64,000 nucleotides of DNA from NCBI RefSeq assembly GCF_037153975.1, contig NZ_JBBAYJ010000020.1, positions 22,447 through 86,446 of the forward strand, written 5' to 3'. The notes under the pieces were generated by a model. The model had not been told where the DNA came from. It worked only from the letters and a program-made list of their open reading frames with translations, and did no database searches. The position numbers and the translations under genes were made by a program. Positions 45,675 through 54,048 of this stretch are shown in pieces (positions within the stretch are counted from its first letter, which is position 1; each line of letters opens with the position of its first letter). This DNA comes from Aquipuribacter sp. SD81. Lineage in GTDB: Bacteria; Actinomycetota; Actinomycetes; Actinomycetales; JBBAYJ01.

Positions 45675-46769
45675 TCACGAGGCGGTCCGGGCGAGCTCCG
45701 CCTCCCGGTCGAAGGCGTGGACGAGGTCGGTGAGGCGCGCGAGCTGGTCGGGGTCGGTCGCGGGCAGCACGCCGTGCCCGAGGTTGAACACGTGCCCGGG
45801 CGCGCGCAGCCCGTCGAGCAGCACCTGCTGGGCGCGCTCGGCGACGACCGGCCACGGCGCGAGGAGCAGGGCCGGGTCGAGGTTGCCCTGCACGGGCCGG
45901 GGGTGCCCCGCGGCCGCGAGCCGCTCGACCGCGTCGGCGAGCGTGACGTGGAAGTCGACCCCGACGACGTCCGCGCCCGCCGCCGCCAGCGACGGCAGCA
46001 GGTCCTGGGTGCCGACCCCGAAGTGGACGCGCGGCACCGGTCCGCCGTGCGGCCCCTCGACCGCGGCGACGTCGGCGAGCACCCGGGCGGAGTGCGGCGC
46101 CACGTGGCGCTCGTAGTCCGGCCGGGCGAGCGCCCCCGCCCAGGAGTCGAAGAGCTGGACCGCGGCCGCGCCGTTCTCGACCTGCACCCGCAGGAAGGCG
46201 CTCGTGAGGGCGGCGACCTTGGCGAGCAGGGCCGAGAAGAGCCCGGGGTCGGCGAGCATGAGGGACTTCGTCGCGGCGTGGTCGCGGCTCGGACCGCCCT
46301 CGACGAGGTAGCTCGCGAGCGTGAACGGCGCCCCCGCGAAACCGAGCAGCGGGGTGGCCCCCAGCTCCGCGCGGGTGAGCCGGACCGCCTCGGCGAGGAA
46401 ACCGAGGTCGGCGTCGGCGGCGTCCGGCAGCGCGTCGACGTCGGCGGCGGTGCGCACGGGCGAGGCGACGACCGGCCCGGTGCCGGGCACGATCTCGACG
46501 TCGACGCCGGCAGCGTGCAGCGGGACGACGATGTCGCTGTAGAGCACGGCGGCGTCGACGCCGTAGCGGCGGACAGGCTGCAGCGTGATCTCGGCGACGA
46601 GCGCCGGCGTGCGGCACGCCTCGAGCATCGCGGTGCCGCCGCGCGCGGCGCGGTACTCCGGCAGCGAGCGGCCGGCCTGGCGCATGAACCACACCGGCGT
46701 GCGGTCGACGGGCTCGCCGCGGGCCGCGCGCACGAGGTCCGGCAGCGGGGCGGCGGGGGCGTCGGTCAC
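45675..46769 (-). CDS. hemE: Uroporphyrinogen decarboxylase HemE
   Basis: 364 residues from GTG at 46769. Decarboxylates uroporphyrinogen III to coproporphyrinogen III. N-terminal signature PVWFMRQAGRSLPEYR, LYSDIVVPLHAAGVDVE, GFAGAPFTLASYLVEGG, VQLFDSWAGALARPDY and FNLGHGVLPATDPDQL. Full length; first gene of the haem operon. Divergent from the DUF3000 gene with 88 bp between. Confidence 0.97.
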   Translation of the reverse strand: MTDAPAAPLPDLVRAARGEPVDRTPVWFMRQAGRSLPEYRAARGGTAMLEACRTPALVAEITLQPVRRYGVDAAVLYSDIVVPLHAAGVDVEIVPGTGPVVASPVRTAADVDALPDAADADLGFLAEAVRLTRAELGATPLLGFAGAPFTLASYLVEGGPSRDHAATKSLMLADPGLFSALLAKVAALTSAFLRVQVENGAAAVQLFDSWAGALARPDYERHVAPHSARVLADVAAVEGPHGGPVPRVHFGVGTQDLLPSLAAAGADVVGVDFHVTLADAVERLAAAGHPRPVQGNLDPALLLAPWPVVAERAQQVLLDGLRAPGHVFNLGHGVLPATDPDQLARLTDLVHAFDREAELARTAS

Positions 46770-46857
46770 GCCGCCATCATCCCAGCGCCGCGCGACACGC
46801 CGACCCGCCGGGGCCGGTACCACGACGGACGTCGGTGCGGCGACCTACCCTGCCCTG

Positions 46858-47481
46858 GTGACGACCACCCGGCAGCTCGCCGGCTCGGGCACCGACCTGC
46901 CGGTCCCCGACGTGTTCGTGCGCGCCGTGGAGGCGCTGCGCGCGACGGTCGTCCGACGCGAGGTCGAGCTCGAGGAGATCCCGCCGCCGCGGCGGGTCGC
47001 GCCGCACGCGCACGCGCTCGACGGGCACCTCGACCTGTCCTCGCTGCGGGCGCCCGGCACCGCGGACGTCGACGACGTCGACGACGCCGGCGGCCGCTTC
47101 GTCCTGCTGCACGACCCGGCCGCCCCCGAGGCGTGGGGCGGCGACCTGCGCGTCATCGCGCTCGTCAAGGCGGTCGTCGAGCCGGAGCTCGCCGACGACC
47201 CGCTGCTCGCCGAGGTCGTGTGGTCGTGGCTCGGGGAGGGCCTCGACGCGCAGGAGGCCCGCGCCCGCCGGCTCGGCGGGACCGTCACGCGCGTGGTGTC
47301 GGAGAGCTTCGGCAGCCTCTCGGCCCGTCCGGACGCCATCCAGGTCGAGCTGCGCGCGTCGTGGTCGCCCGAGGGCCACCCGGGGGCGCACCTGCAGGCG
47401 TGGGCCGACGTGCTGTGCCGCGTGGCGGGCCTGCCGCCGCTGCCGTCGGGCGTCAGCGCGCTCCCCCGCCGCCGCGCCTGA
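46858..47481 (+). CDS. DUF3000 family protein
   Basis: 207 residues from GTG at 46858. Actinobacterial DUF3000: FVRAVEALRATVVRREVELE, then RVAPHAHALDGHL, HDPAAPEAWGGDLRVIALVK, VVWSWLGEGLDA and HLQAWADVLCRVAGLPPLP. Cytoplasmic, function unknown. Its place between hemE and the ribonuclease D gene is conserved in many actinobacteria. Confidence 0.93.
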   Translation: MTTTRQLAGSGTDLPVPDVFVRAVEALRATVVRREVELEEIPPPRRVAPHAHALDGHLDLSSLRAPGTADVDDVDDAGGRFVLLHDPAAPEAWGGDLRVIALVKAVVEPELADDPLLAEVVWSWLGEGLDAQEARARRLGGTVTRVVSESFGSLSARPDAIQVELRASWSPEGHPGAHLQAWADVLCRVAGLPPLPSGVSALPRRRA

Positions 47482-47604
47482 CCGGTCCGTCCCGGGACGG
47501 CCGGCCTCCGGAACGGGCGGCCCCCGTCCCTCAAGTAGGCGGCCCCGACGGCCGATCACTCGTCCAGCGCCGGGAGCACCGCTCCCGCAGGACGAGGAGG
47601 CACC

Positions 47605-48204
47605 ATGACCACCCTGGTCACCGACCGGGCCCGCATCCCCCTCAGCCGGGGACGGTTCCACGCCGCGGTCGTCGCGGGGTCCCCGGGTCTGCGCGAGTCG
47701 CTGGCCCGCGTCCTCACCTCGCTCGGCGCGGCCGACGTCACCGCCGTCGGCCTCGTGAGCGAGACCCGCACGCTCGGCCGCGGCAGCCTCGCCTCCCTCG
47801 CCGTCGTCGAGAGCCAGCTGCCCGACGGCTCCGGCATCGCCGCCGTCGAGCAGCTGCGCTCGCTCGGCTGGTCGCGCACGGTCCTGCTGTCGCAGGCGAC
47901 CGACCCGTTCACGGTCCGCGGGGCGCTCATGGCCGGCGCCCGCTGCTTCCTCGTCACGAGCCGCCCCGCGCCGCCCACGCAGCCGACCGGTCCCGCCGAC
48001 CCGGGCGTCGAGCAGCTGTCGGCGCGCGAGATCGAGGTGCTCCGCCTCGTCGCCGACGGCCGGTCGAACAAGGACGTCGGGGACTCCCTCGGCCTCTCGG
48101 CCCTCACCGTCAAGAGCCACCTCGCGCGCATCGCCCGCAAGCTCGGCACGGGCGACCGCGCCCAGATGGTCGCCATCTCGATGCGCGCGGGCGTCGTCAC
48201 CTGA
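47605..48204 (+). CDS. LuxR-type response regulator with Glu at the phospho-acceptor position
   Basis: 199 residues from ATG at 47605, GAGGAGG upstream. Receiver-like N-terminus (FHAAVVAGSPGLRESLARVL) and a C-terminal LuxR/GerE helix-turn-helix (LSAREIEVLRLVADGRSNKD, then VKSHLARIARKLG). Where receivers have a phosphorylatable Asp, the sequence is AVVESQLPDGSG, with Glu69. No sensor kinase is adjacent, so it may work without phosphorylation. The same gene order (DUF3000, regulator, RNase D) occurs in related genomes. Confidence 0.9.
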   Translation: MTTLVTDRARIPLSRGRFHAAVVAGSPGLRESLARVLTSLGAADVTAVGLVSETRTLGRGSLASLAVVESQLPDGSGIAAVEQLRSLGWSRTVLLSQATDPFTVRGALMAGARCFLVTSRPAPPTQPTGPADPGVEQLSAREIEVLRLVADGRSNKDVGDSLGLSALTVKSHLARIARKLGTGDRAQMVAISMRAGVVT

Positions 48205-48267
48205 GTCGCAGGCCCCCGTCCACACGGGCTCCGCGGCTCGGGCGCGGCTCTCGCCTACGCTTGCCCG

Positions 48268-49530
48268 GTGCCTGACGCCGACCCGACCGACGCGCCCGAG
48301 GCACCGCCCGTCCCCGTCCTGAGCGCCCCGGCGGGCGGCACCCCGCCCGTCGTCGTCGACCAGGCCGCGCTCGACGCCGCCGTCGACGGCCTCGCCGCCG
48401 CGGAGGGGCCGGTGGCCGTCGACGCCGAGCGCGCGTCCGGCTACCGCTACGGGCAGTCCGCCTACCTCGTGCAGGTGCGCCGCGGCGAGGGGCCCACGGT
48501 GCTCGTCGACCCCGTCGCCGACCTCGACCTCCGCGGTCTCGCCGAGGTGCTCGACGGACCCGAGTGGGTCCTGCACGCCGCGAGCCAGGACCTGCCCTGC
48601 CTCGCCGAGCTCGGGCTGCGCCCGCGCCGCGTCTTCGACACCGAGCTCGGGGCGCGCCTCGCCGGTCTGCCGCGGGTGGGGCTCGCCGCCGTCACCGAGC
48701 ACTACCTCGGCGTGGGGCTGGCCAAGGAGCACTCGGCCGTCGACTGGTCGACGCGCCCGCTGAAGGCGTCCTGGCTCGCCTACGCCGCGCTCGACGTCGA
48801 GCTGCTCCTGCAGGTGCGCGACCGGCTGGCCGCCGACCTCGCGGAGCAGGGCAAGCTCGCGTGGGCCGAGGAGGAGTTCGAGGCCGTCCGCACCGCCGCG
48901 CCGCCCCCGCCCCGGCCGGAACCGTGGCGGCGCACGTCCGGGGTGCACAAGCTGCGCTCGCGCCGGGCGCAGGCCGTCGTGCGCTCGCTGTGGCAGGCGC
49001 GCGAGCAGCTCGCCCAGCAGCGCGACGTCTCGCCGGGCCGAGTCCTGCCGGACTCCGCCATCGTCGCGGCCGCCACCGAGCAGCCGCGCACCCTCACCGC
49101 GCTCGCCGCGCTGCCCGTGTTCTCCGGGCCCGCGAACCGGCGCCACGGGCGCTACTGGCTGGACGCCATCAGCGAGGCGCTCGCCCTGCCCGACTCCGCC
49201 CTGCCCGGCCCGCCGCCCCGTGGCGACGGTCCCCCGCCGCCGCGCGTGTGGTCCGACCGGGAGCCCGCCGCCGCGGCGCGGCTCGCCCGGGTGCGACCGG
49301 CGCTCGCCGCCCTCGCCGAGCAGCACGGCCTGCCCGTCGAGAACGTCCTTACCCCGGACACCGCCCGCCGGCTCGCGTGGGAGCCGCCGGAGCCGGCAGA
49401 CGCCGACGCTGTCGCCGCGTTCCTGCGCGCGCGGGGGGCACGGCCCTGGCAGGTGGACCTCGTCACCGGTCCGCTCGTCGAGGCGCTCACCGCCCCGGAC
49501 GACTCGGCGCCGACAGCCGCCCAGCCCTAG
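48268..49530 (+). CDS. Ribonuclease D-like 3'-5' exonuclease with HRDC domain
   Basis: 420 residues from GTG at 48268. DEDDy exonuclease: AVDAERASGYRYGQSAYLVQ (Asp, Glu), LHAASQDLPCLAELG (Asp), and WLAYAALDVELLLQVRD (Tyr, Asp). HRDC domain follows (RSLWQAREQLAQQRDVSPGR, LPDSAIVAAATEQPRTLTAL), then a C-terminal actinobacterial extension. Processes the 3' ends of structured RNAs such as tRNA precursors. Its TAG stop sits inside the fadA operator. Confidence 0.92.
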   Translation: MPDADPTDAPEAPPVPVLSAPAGGTPPVVVDQAALDAAVDGLAAAEGPVAVDAERASGYRYGQSAYLVQVRRGEGPTVLVDPVADLDLRGLAEVLDGPEWVLHAASQDLPCLAELGLRPRRVFDTELGARLAGLPRVGLAAVTEHYLGVGLAKEHSAVDWSTRPLKASWLAYAALDVELLLQVRDRLAADLAEQGKLAWAEEEFEAVRTAAPPPPRPEPWRRTSGVHKLRSRRAQAVVRSLWQAREQLAQQRDVSPGRVLPDSAIVAAATEQPRTLTALAALPVFSGPANRRHGRYWLDAISEALALPDSALPGPPPRGDGPPPPRVWSDREPAAAARLARVRPALAALAEQHGLPVENVLTPDTARRLAWEPPEPADADAVAAFLRARGARPWQVDLVTGPLVEALTAPDDSAPTAAQP

Positions 49531-49560
49531 TTACCGGCCGGTAACTTCCGGGGGTAGCAT
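49529..49560 (+). promoter_or_regulatory. Promoter and 18-bp palindromic operator of fadA-fadB
   Basis: AGTTACCGGCCGGTAACT (49529-49546) is a perfect 18-bp palindrome, the type bound by TetR-family dimers. Its TTACCG (49531-49536) could double as a -35, with TAGCAT (49555-49560) as the -10 after 18 bases. The fadA GTG lies 55 bases on. Fatty-acid degradation genes are commonly repressed by acyl-CoA-responsive TetR proteins; the regulator is not in this window. Confidence 0.65.
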
Positions 49561-49614
49561 CGACGGCGGCGCCTGCGCTGCGGCAGGCGGTGACGAACCG
49601 ACCCGGGAGGTCAC

Positions 49615-50859
49615 GTGCACCCCACGACCAGGGACGTCGTCTTCGTCGACGGCGTCCGGACGCCCTTCGGCAAGGCGGGCGAGAAGGGCATGTACGCCCA
49701 GACCCGCGCCGACGACCTCGTCGTCCGCTGCATCCGCGGGCTGCTGGAGCGCAACCCCGGCCTGCCGCCGGAGCGCGTCGACGAGGTGGCGGTCGCCGCG
49801 ACGACGCAGACCGGCGACCAGGGCCTCACCATCGGCCGGACCGCGTCGCTGCTGGCGGGCCTGCCGAAGTCCGTGCCCGGCTTCGCGATCGACCGGATGT
49901 GCGCGGGCGCCATGACGGCGGTGACGACGACGGCGTCCGGCATCGGCTTCGGCGCCTACGACGTCGCGATCGCCGGCGGCGTCGAGCACATGGGGCACCA
50001 CCCGATGGGCTCGGGCGTCGACCCCAACCCCCGCTTCGTCGCGGAGAAGATCGTCGACCCGTCGGCGCTCGTCATGGGCGCGACGGCGGAGAACCTCCAC
50101 GACCGCTTCCCGCACCTCACGAGGGAGCGTGCCGACGCCTACGCCGCCGAGAGCCAGGCCAGGCTCGCTGCCGCCTACGAGGCCGGCAAGGTGCAGGAGG
50201 GCCTCGTCACCATGGCCACCCGGCACGCCGAGCGCGGCTGGGGGCTGGCGACCGCGGACGAGCCGCCGCGGCCCGGCACGACCGTGGCCGACCTCGCGGG
50301 GCTCCGCACGCCCTTCCGCCCGCACGGCCGCGTGACGGCCGGCAACGCCGCGGGCCTCAACGACGGCGCGACGGCGTGCCTGCTCGCCGAGGCGACGACC
50401 GCGCACGAGCTCGGCCTCACGCCGCGCATGCGGCTCGTCGGCTACGCCTTCGCGGGCGTCGACCCCGAGGTGATGGGCGTCGGCCCGGTCCCCGCGACGG
50501 AGAAGGCGCTGCGCCGCAGCGGCCTCACGATCGACGACATCGGCCTGTTCGAGGTCAACGAGGCGTTCGCCGTGCAGGTGCTCGCGTTCCTCGACCACTT
50601 CGGCATCGCCGACGACGACCCGCGCGTCAACCCGTGGGGCGGGGCGATCGCCGTCGGGCACCCGCTCGCGTCCTCCGGCGTCCGGCTCATGAGCCAGCTC
50701 GCCGCGCACTTCGCCGAGCACCCCGAGGTCCGCTACGGCCTCACGACCATGTGCATCGGGATCGGGATGGGCGGCAGCGTCATCTGGGAGAACCCGCACC
50801 ACGCGGAGGCCGGCGCCTGGGCGCGTCCCGGCACCACGAGCGAGGAGGACGCCGCGTGA
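49615..50859 (+). CDS. fadA: Acetyl-CoA C-acyltransferase (beta-oxidation thiolase, FadA-like)
   Basis: 414 residues from GTG at 49615. Thiolase fold: nucleophile Cys in IDRMCAGAMTAVTTTASG, NEAFAVQVLAFLDHFG, WGGAIAVGHPLASSGVR (His) and CIGIGMGGSVIWE (second Cys). Releases acetyl-CoA at the end of each beta-oxidation round. It overlaps fadB by 4 bp, forming the trifunctional pair. Confidence 0.96.
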   Translation: MHPTTRDVVFVDGVRTPFGKAGEKGMYAQTRADDLVVRCIRGLLERNPGLPPERVDEVAVAATTQTGDQGLTIGRTASLLAGLPKSVPGFAIDRMCAGAMTAVTTTASGIGFGAYDVAIAGGVEHMGHHPMGSGVDPNPRFVAEKIVDPSALVMGATAENLHDRFPHLTRERADAYAAESQARLAAAYEAGKVQEGLVTMATRHAERGWGLATADEPPRPGTTVADLAGLRTPFRPHGRVTAGNAAGLNDGATACLLAEATTAHELGLTPRMRLVGYAFAGVDPEVMGVGPVPATEKALRRSGLTIDDIGLFEVNEAFAVQVLAFLDHFGIADDDPRVNPWGGAIAVGHPLASSGVRLMSQLAAHFAEHPEVRYGLTTMCIGIGMGGSVIWENPHHAEAGAWARPGTTSEEDAA

Positions 50860-53009
50860 CCGCGACGACGACCGACCGGAGCACCCGTGACCACGACCGC
50901 GAGGCGATGACGTCGCTGTTCTCCGACGAGGTCGTCACCCGCACCGCCGTGCAGCACGTGCCCCTGCCGGACGGCGGCACCCTCGCGCTGCTCACCCTCG
51001 ACAACGGCCACGACCACACGAAGCCGACGACGTTCGGCCCGGCCGGGCTCTTCGGCATCTCCGACGCGCTCGACGCCGTCGAGGCGGGCATGGAGGCCAA
51101 CGGCACGCGCGCCGTCGCGGTCACCGGCAAGCCGTTCGTCTTCGCCGTCGGCGCCGACCTCAAGGGTGTCGGCCAGGTGACCGAGCGCGACCAGGCGCTC
51201 GCGGTGGCCCGGCTCGGCCACGACGTGTTCCGCCGCCTCGGCGAGCTGCCCGTGCCGAGCTTCGTGTTCGTCAACGGCGCCGTCATGGGCGGCGGGCTCG
51301 AGATCGCGCTGCACTGCACGTACCGGACCATCAGCTCCGGCGTCCCCGCGCTCGCGCTGCCGGAGTGCTTCCTCGGGCTCGTGCCCGGCTGGGGCGGCAC
51401 GTACCTGCTGCCGCGGCTCGTGGGCCCGCAGGCCGCGCTGCAGGTCATGGTCGACAACGCGCTCAACCAGAACCGCATGCTGAGCGGGCCCAAGGCGTTC
51501 GGCCTCGGCGTCGCCGACGCGATGTTCGAACCCGCCGACTTCCTCGAGCGCAGCGTCGCGTGGGCCGCGGACGTCCTCGCCGGTCGCGTCGAGGTGCCCC
51601 GCACCGACCACACCGCCGACGCAGCGACCTGGGACGGCACGGTGGCCGCCGCGCGGAAGGCCCTCGACGCGCGCCTCGCCGGCGCCGCACCGGCCCCGGC
51701 CCGCGCGCTCGACCTCGTCGCCCTCGCCCGCACCGCCGACCGCGACGAGGCCTTCGCCGCGGAGGACGAGGCGCTGGCGGACCTCATCGTGTCGCCGCAG
51801 TTCCGCTCGGGCGTCTACGCCTTCGACCTCGTCCAGCGCCGCGCGAAGCGCCCGCAGGGCGTCCCCGACAAGGCGCTCGCGCGGCCGGTCACGTCCGTCG
51901 GTGTCGTCGGCGCCGGCCTCATGGCCTCCCAGCTCGCCCTGCTCCTCGTGCGCCGGCTGCAGGTGCCGGTCGCGCTCACCGACCTCGACCAGGCCCGGGT
52001 GGACGCGGGCGTCGCCCGCGTCCACGGCGAGGTCGACACCCTGCTGGGCAAGGGCCGCGTCTCCCCCGACCAGGCCAACCGGCTCAAGGCCCTCGTCACC
52101 GGCAGCACCGACCTGTCGGTCTTCGCCGACGCCGACCTCGTCGTCGAGGCGGTCTTCGAGGAGATGTCGGTGAAGAAGCAGGTCCTCGCCGGCCTCGAGG
52201 CCGTCGTGCGGCCGGACTGCGTCCTCGCGACCAACACCTCGAGCCTGTCGGTCGAGGAGATGGCCGCCGACCTCGCCCACCCCGAGCGCATGGTCGGCAT
52301 GCACTTCTTCAACCCCGTGGCGGTCATGCCGCTGCTCGAGGTGGTCCGGGCGCCGCGGACCGACGACGCGACGTACGCCACCGCCTTCGCCGTGGGCAAG
52401 GAGCTGAGGAAGACGTGCGTTCCGGTCGCGGACGCGCCGGCCTTCGTCGTGAACCGGCTCCTCATCCGCCTCACGAGCGAGGTGTGCGAGGCGCTCGACG
52501 CGGGCACGCCGCCGGAGGTCGTCGACGCCGCGCTGCGGCCCCTCGGTCTGCCCATGTCGCCGCTCGTGCTCCTGCAGCTCGTCGGCCCGGCCATCGCGCT
52601 GCACGTGCTCGAGAGCCTCCACGCGGCGTTCCCCGACCGCTTCACCGTCTCGCCGTCGCTGCAGCGGATCGTCGAGGCCGGCCACCCCGGTGTCTGGTCG
52701 TGGGACGAGCGCGGGAAGCCGTACCTCTCCGACGAGGTCAGGGCCCTGCTGCCCGAGCCCGCCGCGGCACCGGCCTCGGCCGAGGACGTGCTGCGGCGCA
52801 GCCTCGAGGCCCTCGCGCAGGAGGCGCGGCTGCTGCTCGACGAGGGCGTCGTCGCGGACCCGCGCGACATCGACCTCTGCATGATCACCGGTGCGGGCTG
52901 GCCGTTCCACCTCGGTGGCCTGCTCCCGCTGCTGGACCGCGAGGGCGTCGCGGAGCGGGTGACGGGCCGGCGGTTCCTCCCGCCCGGGGTCGCGAGCCTG
53001 CCCGCCTGA
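50856..53009 (+). CDS. fadB: 3-hydroxyacyl-CoA dehydrogenase / enoyl-CoA hydratase (FadB-like)
   Basis: 717 residues from GTG at 50856. N-terminal crotonase domain (VFAVGADLKGVGQ, FVFVNGAVMGGGLEIALHC, PECFLGLVPGWGGTYLLPRL), then the dehydrogenase domain with the NAD site GVVGAGLMASQLALLLVRRL, TNTSSLSVEEMA and MVGMHFFNPVAVMPLLEV (catalytic His), and a C-terminal helical domain. Catalyses hydration and oxidation of acyl-CoAs, working with FadA. Confidence 0.96.
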   Translation: MTATTTDRSTRDHDREAMTSLFSDEVVTRTAVQHVPLPDGGTLALLTLDNGHDHTKPTTFGPAGLFGISDALDAVEAGMEANGTRAVAVTGKPFVFAVGADLKGVGQVTERDQALAVARLGHDVFRRLGELPVPSFVFVNGAVMGGGLEIALHCTYRTISSGVPALALPECFLGLVPGWGGTYLLPRLVGPQAALQVMVDNALNQNRMLSGPKAFGLGVADAMFEPADFLERSVAWAADVLAGRVEVPRTDHTADAATWDGTVAAARKALDARLAGAAPAPARALDLVALARTADRDEAFAAEDEALADLIVSPQFRSGVYAFDLVQRRAKRPQGVPDKALARPVTSVGVVGAGLMASQLALLLVRRLQVPVALTDLDQARVDAGVARVHGEVDTLLGKGRVSPDQANRLKALVTGSTDLSVFADADLVVEAVFEEMSVKKQVLAGLEAVVRPDCVLATNTSSLSVEEMAADLAHPERMVGMHFFNPVAVMPLLEVVRAPRTDDATYATAFAVGKELRKTCVPVADAPAFVVNRLLIRLTSEVCEALDAGTPPEVVDAALRPLGLPMSPLVLLQLVGPAIALHVLESLHAAFPDRFTVSPSLQRIVEAGHPGVWSWDERGKPYLSDEVRALLPEPAAAPASAEDVLRRSLEALAQEARLLLDEGVVADPRDIDLCMITGAGWPFHLGGLLPLLDREGVAERVTGRRFLPPGVASLPA

Positions 53010-53130
53010 GCATGACGCCGCGTCGCCCGGCCGCCGCCGTCCGTCACGACGGGTGTGGCGACCGGGTGACTCGCGGCGGCGCGCGGGTCGCGCGGTTTGG
53101 CCGCGGACGAGGCTCGGGGACGCTGGCCCC

Positions 53131-54042
53131 GTGACCCTCCCCGCCGTGCCGCCCGCCTCGCGGGCACCCGCCCCCGCGGTGCGGGTGCGCCCGCGCGGGC
53201 CGGCGCGGCTGCGGCAGGCGGTGCTCGCGCTCGAGGTGCTCGACGAGGTCGACCTCGACCCGGTCGCCGACGGCGTCGCCCTCAGCGGCGGTGGGCACCT
53301 GGGCTGGGACGACGTGGAGACCGCACTCGGCGGGTGGGTGGACATGCCCGACCACCCCGTGGCACGGCGACGGCTGCTCGTCGCCGTCGAGTGCGTGCGG
53401 CTGCTCGCCACGGGCGGTCCCGACGGGGTCCTCGCCGCGCTCCGCGCGCACGGCGAGCCGACCGAGCCCGGCCCGGCGGACCCGGGCGACGGCTGGGCCG
53501 TCGAGGCCGTACCCGGGGGCGCGCTGCGGCTCGGACCCGGTGTCTGCGACCTCGGCCGGGTGCCGGGGCCCGCGCCGCTGCCCGCCCTGCCGTCCGTCAC
53601 GGCGGCCCTGGGCGTCCGAGCCGACGCCGCGTGGCCGGCGGCGCGCACCGACCTCGACCGGCTCGCCGGTCTCGCGGTGGAGCGGCTGCGTCGGGACGCC
53701 GCCGAGGGACGCGCGCTCGTGCTCCGACCGGTCGGCGGGGCCGACGTCGTCACGCTGCTCGGCAGCGCCCGCCTGCGGGCCCACCTCGCCGACGGCGACG
53801 GGACGGGCATGCGGGCCGTCGCCGTCCCGGTGCGCGACCGCGGCTGGTTCGACCTCGCGCGCATCGACCCCGCCTACGTGAGGGCGGCGTGGGCGGCCAG
53901 CGAACCCCGTCACCGTGCCTTCGACCGGCCGCTGCTCGTGACCGCGGACGAGGTGGCCGTCCCGGTGCGCGGTGGCGACGTCGTGGGCGCCGCGCTCGCG
54001 GACCCGGCCGGCGCGTCACGGCGCGATGTGCGCTGGCGCTGA
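53131..54042 (+). CDS. Hypothetical protein
   Basis: 303 residues from GTG at 53131. Soluble, Ala/Arg/Asp-rich, very strong third-position GC. Recognisable stretches: RLRQAVLALEVLDEVDLDPV, GWVDMPDHPVARRRLLVAVE, ALGVRADAAWPAARTDLDRL, WFDLARIDPAYVRAAWAASE and FDRPLLVTADEVAVPVRGGD. No domain recognised. It lies 121 bp after fadB and converges with dxs (6-bp gap). Probably a lineage-specific gene. Confidence 0.7.
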   Translation: MTLPAVPPASRAPAPAVRVRPRGPARLRQAVLALEVLDEVDLDPVADGVALSGGGHLGWDDVETALGGWVDMPDHPVARRRLLVAVECVRLLATGGPDGVLAALRAHGEPTEPGPADPGDGWAVEAVPGGALRLGPGVCDLGRVPGPAPLPALPSVTAALGVRADAAWPAARTDLDRLAGLAVERLRRDAAEGRALVLRPVGGADVVTLLGSARLRAHLADGDGTGMRAVAVPVRDRGWFDLARIDPAYVRAAWAASEPRHRAFDRPLLVTADEVAVPVRGGDVVGAALADPAGASRRDVRWR

Positions 54043-54048
54043 CCCGCC

